Source: Nemertoderma westbladi
Taxonomy: Eukaryota > Xenacoelomorpha > Nemertodermatida > Nemertodermatidae
Assembly: GCA_032718475.1 (NCBI GenBank)
Contig: JAUCBJ010005496.1
Coordinates: forward strand, 1 to 48,776
Direction of reading: 5' to 3'
DNA: 48,776 bases
In this document: one piece after another, positions 11,460 to 22,989 of the stretch
Layout: each line of letters starts with the position of its first letter
Numbering within the stretch: position 1 is the stretch's first letter
Made by a program: the position numbers and the translations under genes
The notes under the pieces: generated by a model
What the model saw: the letters and a program-made list of their open reading frames with translations, nothing else
What the model was told of the DNA's origin: nothing
The model's database searches: none

Positions 11460-14100
11460 CGATAATTTTATTGGTATAAATTCTCTGTAATGACTGATGA
11501 CTGTCTGGAAGTCCTCGCAGTGCCTTACACCTTAGCAGTGGTACGGTATTTTATTACAGTTATCACCAGATCCCCGTGCACTGTGAAGTACTAAAGTACA
11601 GCAGTATGCTCCAGGTCCAACCAGCCAACAACAGTTCAATAAAAACTTTTACAGTTTTAGGCCTAATTCAGTAATTCAATTACATCAATAAACAGGTTAT
11701 CCTCGCCTCGGCGATGGTCAATTATATTCATTTCAAGATTTGGATACCCTAGCTTAGCTACAGACCTACAGAGGGTACAGAGCTGCACCTTAGCACTGTC
11801 GCACTTAGCTGAAATGTAGAGAATACAAATTTCCTAATTACATTACAGTATTGTATTAGGCTGTTAGGATATCAATAAACAAGAATTCATTACAGTCAGT
11901 GAAACACACTAGCCAATATTAATCAATATTATTAATCAATAATTAATCAATAAAATCAATAAACAAACAATATTAATCAGCTGTTAGTGCATCGATTTTA
12001 CCCTGGAGAGGGATGAATTTTGTATATCGAAAGTCCACCTCCAGACCTCTATCTGAATCTTTCATATATTCACAACGCCTCGCGCTGTAATCTTATCAAC
12101 TACTGTACTACTATGTTATAAACTTGTTTAGTAGATAGTTTACGAATTATCGAAATTAATGCAGTAATGCATCAGTCAGGCCCAGGTGGGTTAAACTAAT
12201 ACCGGTACCAATTCAGCACCCTGCACCCGCATACTGTACCTTTATTTTGTTACATTACGTCAACTTATCAACGTTCTGATGAATTAGAATTACTAACTAC
12301 AGTAGTAAAATCTGTAAGGTATCACTTTCCAACGTTGCGGTCTATAGAACAGAACGCTGCAAAGCAATCAATAACCTGGAAACAACTTCAATTACCATAT
12401 TCCAGAATTTATTATTTCAATTTATGTTAGGCCGCGTTCACCACGCTACCAAGTCAAAGTCAAAAGACAAAAAATGTAAAACACATCACATGAAATTTAA
12501 ATTGTGTACCTTTTTTTAATATAAATTTCACTTATATTCGGATATACTGTAGTAGGCCTGCCTACATGATTAAAATGTTTAAATGGGTATCCATAAAATC
12601 TTTTCTTCACCTCCCGAACGCTGATAAGTTGACATAATGTAACAAAATTACATACATCTTTGTGTGCAAAGGTCACTTTTCAGTGTTAAAGACTCTTGTT
12701 TATTAAACTCAGGTCATAACGCTGCAAAGTGCTTCTTTGCAGACAATATGATGTAAATAGTTATTATTCTGAGTAAACTTTGTTTATTGCAGTATTGTAT
12801 ATGTTAAAAAAACATTTATGTCCTTCACTTCGTTGTTTAACTTATTTAGTAGTTATACTGAGATAATCGCCATTTAAGTGATGTTGGCCTCATTATACAT
12901 AAATCCACCCTCCGTCCGTTTTTGCCTTTCGGGTCATTAACTTCGATAGGGGTGGTGTGGTTTCCGTATTTGCAATAATGGTTACTAACTTAGGTAACTG
13001 AAGAATAACTAATTATTTCCTGACAGAAATTAAAGTTCCCCTGGGAAAGCCATTAACAAAATTTATTTTATTCTGGGTACTGTAATTGTAATAAGTTAAT
13101 GGGTAAGTTAATTGTATTGGGTGCAAGCGGTTATCAAAGATTCATAATAATGTCTTGATTTAACTAATTGGCATAGATAAGAGTCAGTAGATTGTGCTAT
13201 AATGATTTTTTATATATACTATATATGCTATAATGATATTTTTTAGCAAACTCAAGGACTTACCCATGTACAAAGAAAAACTCAAGTTCTGGAGCTGTAC
13301 TTGCCGATGTATTCAATGTGTAAGTATGATACAGTACTAATAGTAGGCCTACAGTAGTATGCAGTATTACATTTACTGTTAATTAATTTTAAATAATATT
13401 CCTATCTAAACAAGAATTGGAAATACTAATTCATATATTCATCAAGAGTAAGTTGGATAACAATTTGAAAAACAAGTTGAAAAACAATTTGAACTGGAAG
13501 TCGCGAAATTCAAGTTTGAAATAAAAAATTGTTCACAAACTGACAACCTTACAAAAATTCATACCATCTCATGAATTAAATAAAATTATCAATTTAAGAC
13601 AATTATTAAAATATTCCCTAAATTTAGTCAACTAATAGATCACGGGTGCGGAGATTCACCTTATTACAACAGTGTGAGAGAATCCCCTAATGTGCATTTA
13701 AATAGCTAACAAAATTAATAAACATCACATATAAAGGGAATAATAATAACCCTAGAGTCGCTATTAAATAGCATTCCAGATCTGCGTGCATGAGAAATAC
13801 TCTAATTTCTACTGCTATGTAGCTTTACATAATGTCACTTAGCAACAACAGCGCTAGAATTAAACACAGTCAAAGAACAATAGAGAGCTTGCCTCATTCA
13901 ATAGAAGACAGTGTATAGTATCCATGGGATACACACAACAACGTGACATTCTGGAAAGCACTGACTAACGGAAATGTGGCCATAAATGTATGATTTGTAG
14001 TGCGAATGTGGATTTGGGTGTTCATAGGTGAATGATACTACTAAAATGTGTTTACAGTAGCGAGCCGCAATTGTGAAAGCCAGCAATAAAACCTCTAATA
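11460..14100. other. Intergenic region upstream of copine, no gene seen
   Basis: AT-rich with the usual palindromic words. Immediately upstream of the copine ATG, on the minus strand, TCATTACAG (ending about 11489) could be a 3' splice site of a 5' UTR intron. A short stretch at 13247-13320 is flanked by TTTTTTAG and GTAAGTATG like an exon, but it is open in all three frames and matches nothing I know. Confidence 0.45.
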
Positions 14101-14282
14101 GTTACCTCTAATAGTTGGAGTGACTCGCGCTGGTTGTTGTTGTTGTTGTGTAGCTACTATGTAGGTGAAGGGTATAGCGACAGCAACACCAGCGCTGAGG
14201 ACCTCTGGCTGCCCGGAGAGCCTAGTGGGGATAAGGCAGCGACGCCCACTGCCTTCTTATTATAACTCTATTATTGATAAAC

Positions 14283-16254
14283 TCTCATATATATATATAT
14301 GATAATGGACTTGATAGAAGAGATCTTGATATTAATGTGAGATATACTCAACCTCTACAAGCCTTCCTCGATAATCTACTAAGCGGTGATATTCGTAAAT
14401 AGACTGCAGAGGATGATAAACGATACGTCGATCCACCGATGACCGAAGAACAACTCTAGTGTGAATTCTTGATTATCGCAACTTCACCTCGCGCTATACG
14501 CATCGAACTGGTACTTTTTATGGATTCCTAACTACTGGACATCCTATCGATTTACACGATATTGATGATTCGGATACGGAAACGGAGATGATTTCTATTC
14601 AAATTTCATGCACAACGGAGCGGGAATGACAAACCACGAATCGATCATGATATATACCGCGAACGCGTGTATTCTCCACCAGAGTTTTGGGGAAAACTCA
14701 TCGACCGGAAGAGAGAATCAGCGCGAGGAGAAGCATATCGCGATTGGCGCAGTTTATAGTCTCACGAGTGTTCCCCTCCGTCCTTCCTTGGCCATCTACG
14801 CCATATTTGAGAACACAACACTTTTTTGGATGGTTAACCGATGTGTGCAGCCGAGCGATAGGTTCTCATCTCCTCATCTTGGGAAATAAACTCCCCAAAT
14901 ACGAGCGTAATAAGAACACAATAAGTTCATTCGGTTTGAATGTTTTAGCTTTAGGTGCATTCTGACTTCGTTTCGGAACATTGGTAGTCAGTTTAAAGAT
15001 CGCGCGTTGCTCAAACTCAGCCTCCGGGACGCCGCCGCTGAGAAACTGGTTAGCGCTGGGATTGCTATCTTTGAAGATATTTGCACCCAGACCACGCATT
15101 CCTCCGTCCTGCATGCGACCCAAGATACCCTCGAGATACTCAGTGACGGACATTCAAATCGAAAACCTGAGAAAGATATTGATTTGGGATACGTATACGC
15201 TCTATCTGATTTCTTGGGAGAAATGCGACGTCAATGTGACGAGCAACATCAGCTAGAGGAGAGGCATACCGAGATACTACTCCATTAGACTCTGACGAAC
15301 TGTGTTCTTATTTCAAAAACCAACCCATTATGAAGATATATTGGGCTTATTATTGCCGCATTAATAATAAGCATATCTTCGCTGTCTGCCCACAGTTTAT
15401 GACACAATGTCATTACTGCCAACTAAAGGGACACGCTAGTTGGGATTGCCCTTTTAGCCAAGACATCGAAAGCGTAGACGAGTTGATTGTACTTCGATAC
15501 ATACGAGCTTGGGAAGCTAGTGCAGATCTTCACTGCGAGGCGCGCATCGTTATTATCCAGGACGCGCTTATGATGGAGTGCATGCATTTCACCCCTGTCT
15601 TTTTCCCCAAGTCGAACAGAAAACTCGTATACCCAGCTACGAATTAATAAAACGAGTTAGTGAGTGTATTTCCACCAAATATGTCAGAAAATAGTTGAGA
15701 AATATTAACCCAAATAATATTGATCCTTTTCTTACAACTTGATTGGTTTTATTAGCCGAGACCTTGAATACGGTGAGACGTTTATAAAAGCGCACCCTGA
15801 ATTGCAAGAAGTCCACCGACATTCCTATGAATACAAGGCGAGGGAACGGGAATTAGAAAGAACTAATAAACCCCGAAAATTCCTCACTACTAACGGTCTA
15901 CCCACGGCAGTCGTGCAAACGACTAAGGCAGGACCAGTACAAGCTGCTGTCCTGAGACGGACCTTAAAGGTTGTGCACCCTCGATCCCTTAGGTCCTCCG
16001 ATAAACTTGTCGATATCGCAATTCCACCACAGAAGATAAGTAAATCTTCTTTGGATATTGATCAACCGGGTACCTCGACCGGCGGATACACCGACCGCAA
16101 CCCAAACCCTTCTGATGCAATTGTATTGCACCCTTCCCCAGGAGTTATAGCCCTCCTAATAAAGTGGCTCGTGCAGTGGAGAAAAAGACTACCCAAAGGT
16201 TTAAAAAACTCCGTAATCGTCGTTCTAGAAAGAAGGATTGATTGTTTAGAGTAG
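14283..16254 (+). pseudogene. Broken coding region with a CCHC zinc knuckle, gag-like
   Basis: A series of plus-strand open segments in shifting frames (about 14283-14391, 14640-14757, 14960-15286, 15330-15647, 15739-16254) uses a more GC-rich, codon-like composition than its surroundings. The segment at 15330-15647 contains CHYCQLKGHASWDC (15408-15449), a perfect CX2CX4HX4C zinc knuckle of the retroelement Gag/CNBP type. The last segment shifts near 16140-16240 into a strongly basic C-terminus, as in nucleic-acid-binding capsid proteins. Stops and frameshifts separate the pieces, so it is not expressed as one protein. I did not recognise a protease, reverse transcriptase or integrase next to it, nor LTRs. 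A domesticated gag gene, a viral relic or an ordinary host zinc-knuckle pseudogene are all possible. Confidence 0.45.
15330..15647 (+). pseudogene. Zinc-knuckle fragment of the gag-like region
   Basis: A 105-codon open segment with a CCHC knuckle (C27, C30, H35, C40) preceded by a second Cys-containing turn (residues 9-20) and followed by a helical-looking acidic stretch (SQDIESVDELIVLRYIRAW). It is bounded by stops upstream and downstream, and the same-strand reading continues in other frames, which is why I treat it as part of a decayed gene. Confidence 0.45.
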
Positions 16255-16259
16255 TTATT

Positions 16260-17160
16260 TTATTAGAAACTGTGACTCTATGTATATTTTATAGACCTAA
16301 GTTCCATTTTTTGGGAGCAGTGTTATCTCTCTCTCTCAATTCTCGTTTATCTCGACATCCTGACTCAAACTTACTGACGTCTGACTGTTGACACTGCCGG
16401 CACCGCATCCCTTATACTGTTTTTATACTGTTATTCATTGTGGTTTGTAACTCATTTAATCGATGGTTATATTTGGAGAATACTACAGTACTGTATGAAT
16501 AACCGATCATTCCTTTGACATTCTTGATTATTGAGGTAAGCAGAGGGGAACATCAGTAACAATTGCTTGGCTCAAATTACAGTGGTTTGTATGAGTTCAT
16601 GCTGTTTCATAGCCCCCATAGCTAAATTTATCCTTATATGTCAGTAAAATTCCCCCGACTGTTCTTAACTTCGCACATTCTTATTTTCAATTTGTAAGGT
16701 AAATGGACCGCTTGTATACAGACAAGTTGTATCCAATTTTCCTTTCTTAGCTCAGAAAGTGATCTTTTGCATCCCGATTTTACATTTTGTATCCAAGTTT
16801 TATTTATGGATTTTCTCAATGCAAATATATTGTATTGTTTGCTAATCTTTAAACAATTAATTAGATGACCTATCAATTCCATCCCCCGAATGATATACTG
16901 TTTTTATTAACTACAGAATTATAATAATTAATTGTTTTAATTATAGGTATTATTATGTAATAGTCTTCTTCAAATTGTAGCAGATGAGGATGAATATTAT
17001 TGTTGCAATCAAAATTATACATCTCCAGGGTAAAATCGACATGCGTCGACCTGTAATTCTTTGTTCAGCATTACATATCGATTAATTAATTACATTTCCT
17101 GGTTACTTGCAATATTTTTAATAGGATTTTGTTGAATTATATAATATTGTAGTAATTTAT
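16260..17160. other. Intergenic DNA, no gene seen
   Basis: AT-rich, with a short CT run near 16328 and no domain or array recognised. Confidence 0.5.
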
Positions 17161-17890
17161 CCGGGGGATTGGGGGCGGCTGCAAACATGAATTAATTATT
17201 TAAAAATGGTCTCAAAGTCTTTCACCACGGGCACACAGGGAATTGCCGGGGTTTGGGGACGGCAGCAGTAGTCGATTATTTAGAGCAGCAGTAGTTCCAG
17301 TACTCCTCTACGGGAGTCCATGCTGGGCTATAACTGCTGAGGACACCAAATCTCTGGATGGCACATTCACAAGAATGCTACGCCGTGTTCATTGTGTCAA
17401 GCACAATGCACACATCTCCAACCAGACACTATATAACATTGGAGGTGTCTCATTGGTTCCCCCAAGCTTGACACTAGAACAAAATCGCCTCCGCTTTGCA
17501 GGACATTGCTTTCGCCGTGAGGACCAGCCAGTGCATAATCTTGTACTTTGGCAGCCTCATGGAGTGAATAAGCATGGTGGACAGCCCATGACTTTCTTGA
17601 GACGCATCTTAGAGGACACTGGCCTTAAAGATGCGGATGATCTAGCAAATGTCATGGGTGATAGGGAGTTGTGGCGGTGCAATTTTGTTGATAAGCCGGC
17701 ACAGCATTCTTAAAAATGCAGCTGCAATGCAGCATGCCGATCCTAGTAGTAGTAGTAGTAGGGGACGGCAGCCCCCAACCAAAGAAGCGGGGGATTGGGG
17801 GCGGCTGCCCCCAACAAAAGAAGCGGGGGTTGGGGCGGCAGCCCCCAACCAAAGGAGCAGGGGTTTGGGGGCGGCAGCCCCCAATTAAAA
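17161..17890. repeat. GC-rich minisatellite flanking a LINE fragment
   Basis: Units built on GCGGGGGTTTGGGGGCGGCA and its complement-like GCCCCCAACCAAAG occur at 17161-17182 and 17244-17270 and then as an array at 17760-17885. The LINE fragment lies between the two parts. A run of TAG triplets (17744-17760) borders the 3' array. Each unit contains an internal inverted repeat (GGGGGC...GCCCCC). Confidence 0.7.
17243..17713 (+). mobile_element. Non-LTR retrotransposon (LINE) ORF2 C-terminal fragment
   Basis: A 156-codon open frame ending at a natural stop. It encodes the region after the reverse transcriptase palm: VPVLLYGSPCW, then LDGTFTRMLRRVH, then LRFAGHCFRR, then a tryptophan-containing tail, all typical of LINE ORF2 C-termini. 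The first dozen residues come from the minisatellite, so the true element starts at about SRLFRAAV and is severely 5'-truncated, as usual for LINE insertions. A longer sister copy lies at 34080-35530 on the minus strand. Clade not assigned. Confidence 0.85.
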
Positions 17891-18026
17891 GAAAAACAAA
17901 CAAAATTTGACTATATAAATGTTTCTTTTATAATTTTGAAAAAACTTGACTAGATACAACTTGTCCTGTAACCATCTTAAACTTTTGTTTATTGATTTGG
18001 TGCACCCAGATTAATTTTAACACTTT

Positions 18027-18135
18027 AACTGGGGGGGGGGGGGAAGTGTCCTACTTGGGCGGGGGGGGGGTGTCCGGGGGGGAAGTGTCCTACTTGGGCG
18101 GGGGAAGTGTCCGGGGGGGGGGGGGGAGTGTCCTA
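18027..18135. repeat. G-tract array, potential G-quadruplex
   Basis: Four or more runs of G (5 to 13 long) alternate with AAGTGTCCTACTTGGGC and GTGTCC spacers. Plus-strand G runs at this density can form quadruplexes. The exact run lengths are the least reliable bases in any assembly. Confidence 0.7.
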
Positions 18136-18311
18136 GATCCGGCTGTCAGACACATCATCAGACACATAAATTAGCAGGTTGAACTGTTAAAGGTCTAAAA
18201 GCGCGGGGGTAACAGGAAAACACGACATACTCTATAATATAGAAGATATAATTCTCTGTTTTACAATAGTAGGCCTATATTGTCATCAATATAAAACAAT
18301 TAATCCTTAAT

Positions 18312-20011
18312 CTAAAAGAATGGTGAGCCACACTTGCAATTTGAGAATTTAACGATGCGATCATCAGCAGCTATACAGCTTTCCATCGTTCCACACAGCT
18401 GCCAAGAATTATACCCCAACTTCTTCACCTTATTTTGGTCCATTTCGCCATCGAATTGTACAATGGATATTATTTCTCCGAAACAAAGAACGATTCCTAT
18501 ACCATTACCGGGTGACGCATCAGCTCTTAACACAGTCCAGGTATTGTTTAGAGGATCATAACGCTCGACGCTACTAAGTAGGACTAGCGGATGAAAGTTC
18601 ATATAGCATATAGCCCCCTACCATGTATATATGGTTGTTATAAACTGCACACCCAAAGGAACGCCGGTCGGTGTTCTCCTCGGATTTCCGCCATCTCAGT
18701 CCATTGTTTGGTTTGCGGGTTGTAAATCTCCACTGAGTTCAAAGTGACATATCTATTGCGGCCACCAATAGCGTAAAGATATCCATCGGCAACTCCTCAT
18801 AGAAGCAACCCGTGTCCAGCTGTTGGTGTTGGGGTCGTACTGCTCCACGGTCTCGAGATATCTCAATCCACTAAATCCCCCAACCACATAGAGCAACCCG
18901 TCCATCACGACGACACGGTGAAGAAACCGAGCTGTTCTCATTGGAGCCACATTATACCATTGGTCAACTTTCGGATCATAACGCTCGCATATGTTAGTTT
19001 TATATCCCCTGTCGAAGCCTCCAATTGCATACAAAATTCCATTGAGCACAGCCAATCCCGCGAGATATCTGGGCATATGCATTTCTTTAACTGACTGCCA
19101 CTCATCAGTCTGTGGTATGTATTGAGCTTCCGGGACGGAAATCTCCAAATCCATATTCGTCAGATTATCCCGACCGAAAGCAAACAAACGTGCACATGGT
19201 TGTGGTTTCCGAGGATGGTTCCCTTCCCAAGGGCTGGGGATCAATCGGCCCTCCATCCAGAATGTCTTGGCATCATCTACCAGTTGTAAACATTCATTGT
19301 CATTAGAAATCAGAGGGTGGCTCTTTACCATTCTATCTAGTAATGTCAATCTAATTAGCGGCAAACGAATGAGTTTGAGCAACTCGGAAAGTAATGGAAA
19401 AGGTTCCTCATTGTCATTGACGTTATAAAGAATCCATTCCTGATTGCTCACAACCCATTTCATTACATCAGTGAACAGCTGCTCCTCAGAAAGAACATTC
19501 AGCTTGTCATTTCTAATTATCTCCTTCAGCTTATTACCTGTCAACAAAAGAAACTCGTCATTGTCACTCTGCATAACATTATGGAAGTGGTGCATCATGT
19601 AGTTTTTGGCATCACGCAACAGGTCCTGACATGAAAAAATTCCGCAATAGATTGGATACCAATACAATTACTCGGGTCCAGGTTGTTCTTCAAGAACTCG
19701 CAGCACCTCATCCACCAGTAGCATAGACGCAGCAGCCAACAGCTTCTCCACATTGTTCTCATTTACCGTTATTGACGATGTGCATGCGAAGTTGATGTTC
19801 CATAGCGTATCCGTCTAAAGCGATGATTCTCACCTCAGGTTGGTTGGTTTCTCTCATTTACTGGTGTACATGGCTTCGAAGTAGGGGGTCAACACTACCA
19901 AAAGACGTTTATGCGCGGCGATTCGCTGTTCGCCGACGATGAGTATTACCTCACAGGGTTCGTATACCACTCCCCTCTAATGTTGGATAACATTCGATCA
20001 TGGTATTCCAT
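18312..20011 (-). pseudogene. BTB-BACK-Kelch (KLHL-type) pseudogene, intronless
   Basis: Minus-strand pieces in successive frames reproduce a whole Kelch-like protein, the substrate adaptor of Cullin-3 ubiquitin ligases. A start and N-terminus lie near 20011; BTB (CEVILIVGEQRIAAHKRLL, stop at YTSK) at about 19957-19855; BTB helix/BACK junction (CEFLKNNLDPSNC) near 19700; BACK plus two Kelch blades in the 304-codon segment 18753-19667 (YAIGGFDRG, YVVGGFSGL); further blades in another frame (YAIGGRNRY, YMVGG); and the last blade at 18312-18602. At least five frameshifts or in-frame stops break it. It has no introns, so it may be a retrocopy, or it may be a single-exon gene that decayed. Which KLHL it derives from is unknown. 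Confidence 0.85.
18753..19667 (-). pseudogene. BACK and Kelch segment of the KLHL pseudogene
   Basis: The longest surviving open piece (304 codons). The BACK domain occupies roughly residues 10-130 (LLRDAKNYMMHHF, EEQLFTDVMKWV, RLPLIRLTLLDRMV) and Kelch blades follow from about residue 195, each with the GG doublet and the downstream Y...W pair (ERYDPKVDQWY, EQYDPNTNSWT). It ends in a frameshift after VASMRS; the next blade continues in another frame. Confidence 0.85.
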
Positions 20012-20019
20012 AGTGGTAT

Positions 20020-21130
20020 TTTCTGGCTCGTATGTTGCAGATATTGCCTCTTCGCAAACTTCTGACCCAGTGATGCTTACTGTAGCTTATACTGGTCTGG
20101 TCATATGAGTCACCACATAGAAATACACTCACCCCCTTCTTACACTATACCGGTAGTAAACTAAGCCTTTTTATGAATAATATTGATTATATAAAATGAT
20201 TATTTGGAAAATCATTAAAAAAAAAAATGAAAAAATATTTACTGTGAAGCTAAGTTGTGCTGCGAAGCTAAGGAAAATTAAACAACCTTGCTTTGCATAG
20301 TTAAGCGGCATTATGCCTATTCAACTCATATTGCCATGGAAATTAGAGTTTTCTGCTTTATTAGATTAGTGTTTAAGCTTTACAAAAAGATCCAGCTTTT
20401 GGTCCAGAGGAATAATAAAGTGGTTCAGAAGAAGATACTAAGTTTCAGAAATTTTTATTACGTACAGTAGTTTATGTCAAAATTAATGATTTTAGTAGCA
20501 AAACGTCTGGAACTTCTCTGTAGGCCTACTGTACTTTAGATGCATGTGATTTATATTACAAGTCAACATTCATGATCACAAGCGAAGTTATTATTATACT
20601 GTTATCATAGCAACGGGCATATTCTATACTTGAAATATTATTATACAAAAAATTTGAAATATAAAATATTTCAAACACAAATTTACACACATTAAAAAAT
20701 GATTTTTTGTTGCCATGGTGTAGGCCCCCCATCAAGAAAAGACGTGATTGGTTGGAAAATTGTTGTCTGGAACAACATGTAAGGCAGTTGATCCTGAATT
20801 GATATCTTTTTAAATTTATAATAACTACATTTTAATTTATGACACATTATAGGATCAACTTATTACCCAGGTGACAGATTAACTGCAATTATTCTTCAAT
20901 CCTGCGACTACTAAGGTCTCACTAAAAACAAGATTTAATTTCTCATAGTTACCATGGCAACCGGGTTCCAGAAGGACCATGTTATGTGGCCTTCAGGCAG
21001 CACGAGGCTCCGTTAAACAGAGACTAATTTCCGAATCAATCAATTAGTATAATTTCATAAAACAAACCCAATCCCTAACGGGAAACCTCATCTTATACGG
21101 GCGGGATAGGGTTTAAATTCCTCGTTCGAA
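20020..21130. other. Intergenic DNA, no gene seen
   Basis: AT-rich. Near 21000-21100 a block (CAGCACGAGGCTCCGTTAAA) is related to the start of the dispersed repeat at 5309 and 43733. A further related block (CCAAACCGCCAATAAATC) lies at about 21450-21475, after the hairpin. Confidence 0.5.
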
Positions 21131-21174
21131 AGTTAGTGGATTATTGTATATGTGTTTAACATCCATAGATTGTA

Positions 21175-21329
21175 TAAATTATTAAGTAATTAAACAGGAC
21201 TAAGGATGATCCAACTCTATAGCAAATGGAGCGGAAAAAATGAATTCGAATGTGGCGAATTCATTTTTTCCGCTCCATTTGCTATAGAGTTGGATCATCC
21301 TTACTCCTGTTTAATTACTTAATAATTTA
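21175..21329. repeat. Near-perfect 155-bp hairpin (young MITE)
   Basis: Arms of about 73 bp, from TAAATTATTAAGTAATT inward to TGAATTCG, pair with only one or two mismatches around a loop of about 7 bases (AATGTGG). TTAGTGGATTATT occurs at 21133-21145 and again at 21327-21339, overlapping the hairpin's right edge, and may be a duplicated target. The near-identity of the arms points to recent insertion or repair-driven homogenisation. It encodes no protein. Confidence 0.9.
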
Positions 21330-21680
21330 GTGGATTATTATTATGAAATAAAATAAAAAATTGGGCGATTCCATCACAAAAACGATTATTTTACTCAGTT
21401 CGGAGTGTATCTATAACAATATATCACAAAATCGGTATTTAAGATATTTAACCAAACCGCCAATAAATCAAAGTATACAAACCAACTTCTGGGCGTCCGG
21501 TCTGTAGGACGACCGGACGTTGTGTAAATATAGATAGATAGGCATCATGTTGCACTTCGTGGGCCTTGAGTTCACGCCGATACATATATAAGTTTAAGCT
21601 TTAGTATGGAATGCGCTTGACACTGTTAGATATTTTTCAGCTGTTTATTCCTTCCGCTAAACAGAGATTAGTTTTCTAAA

Positions 21681-21746
21681 TTTTGCGAAAATTTTGGCTC
21701 AACCACTAAGCGACCCACCTTAGTGGTTGAGCCAAAATTTTCGCTT
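21681..21746. repeat. Perfect 24-bp inverted repeat
   Basis: GCGAAAATTTTGGCTCAACC and the four bases after it are repeated exactly in inverse after a spacer of about 12 bases (AGCGACCCACCT). The sequence just outside (TCGCTTTCAATCTTTAGCTA) recurs near 42366, so this may be the terminus of a dispersed family. Confidence 0.85.
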
Positions 21747-21749
21747 TCA

Positions 21750-22270
21750 ATCTTTAGCTACAAGAGTTTGTAAAGTGTCTCCGTCGATATTGCACCTGTC
21801 AGTTATTCTTTAACCCTATAGTGAGTTGTGGACGTGCAAGGATTTCAAATATGTAAATACATTTGAATTCTGTCCAGGTACCTAAATAAAAACATTTGTA
21901 GTATAGTTTAGTCCTTACTATCTGATTCTTCATATAAATTAGATACGAAGGCGTTCTGTAAACACCTACTGTGATACTACTGCGTGGAATTAATTCGGTT
22001 TTGATTTTGAGTCGTGGCCTACATGTAATTATTTCTTTATTTATATCTCAGTTTCACGTTAGTAGGCCTACAGCCCTACACCGTTATATTGTAATGCTCT
22101 TTCAACCAGACAAAACTATTCTACAACGAACTCAAACTTTGTTTATGTTTACCGGCTAATCCTGTAAATAATTTGTATAATGATGACATAATATATAATT
22201 AATTATATTTCTAGGATTGCGGGAAATTTACAGAGAGGGTCGGAAACCTATGGACTGAGATATCGCCTTT
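21750..22270. other. Intergenic DNA, no gene seen
   Basis: Contains GTGCAAGGATTTCAAATATG (about 21834), found again in inverse at about 46315 and 44315, so part of it is an old dispersed repeat. No coding signal. Confidence 0.5.
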
Positions 22271-22274
22271 CTGG

Positions 22275-22985
22275 AGAGTTACCAAACAGATTGAGGGTGA
22301 GTTAATAAGAGTTACCAAACAGATTGAGGGTGAGTTAATAAGAGTTACCAAACAGATTGAGGGTGATTTAATAAGAGTTACCAAACAGATTGAGGGTGAG
22401 TTAATAAGAGTTACCAAACAGATTGAGGGTGAGTTAATAAGAGTTACCAAACAGATTGAGGGCGAGTTAATAAGAGTTACCAAACAGATTGAGGGTGATT
22501 TAATAAGAGTTACCAAACAGATTGAGGGTGAGTTACCAAACAGATTGAGGGTGAGTTACCAAGCAGATTGAACAGATTGAGGGTGAGTTACCAACCATAT
22601 TGAGGGTAGCTTACCAAACATATTGAGGGTGGGATACCAAACAGATTGAGGGTGAGTTACCAAACAGAGTAAGGGTGAGTTACCAAACAGATATATTGGG
22701 GGTGATTTTATAAGAGTTACCAAACAAATTGATGGTGAGTTACCAAACAGATTGAGGGGAGGGTGAGTTACCAAACAATTTGATGGGTGTTTCCAAACAG
22801 ATTGAGGGTGATTCTAGAAAAGTTACAAAACAGATTAAGGGTGAATTACCAAACAAATTGATGGGTGTTACCAAACAGATTGATGGTGAGTTACCAAATA
22901 GATTGAGGTAGGGTTACTAAACTTATTGAGGGTGAGTTACCAAACAGATTTATGGTGAGTTACCAAACAAATTGTGGGTGAGTTA
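22275..22985. repeat. Minisatellite with 33-bp units grading into 23-bp units
   Basis: About seven tandem 33-bp units (core AGAGTTACCAAACAGATTGA followed by GGGTGAGTTAATA) run to about 22510. The array then continues as shorter, more degenerate units of the same core (GAGTTACCAAACAGATTGAG) to 22985. Because 33 is divisible by three, the minus strand stays open with an 11-residue repeat (LVTLINSPSIC), but there is no sign of a gene around it. Confidence 0.9.
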
Positions 22986-22989
22986 CAGC

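Noticed and set aside
13247-13320. Exon-like stretch between TTTTTTAG and GTAAGTATG
   Set aside because: Open in all three frames, too short to recognise, and no partner exons; kept only as a note.
14866-15153. Minus-strand 95-codon frame
   Set aside because: Antisense to the gag-like region, whose plus-strand pieces include a recognisable zinc knuckle.
22211-22774. Minus-strand frames with an 11-residue repeat
   Set aside because: They follow from a 33-bp minisatellite with no stop in one frame; there is no signal peptide, domain or flanking gene structure.
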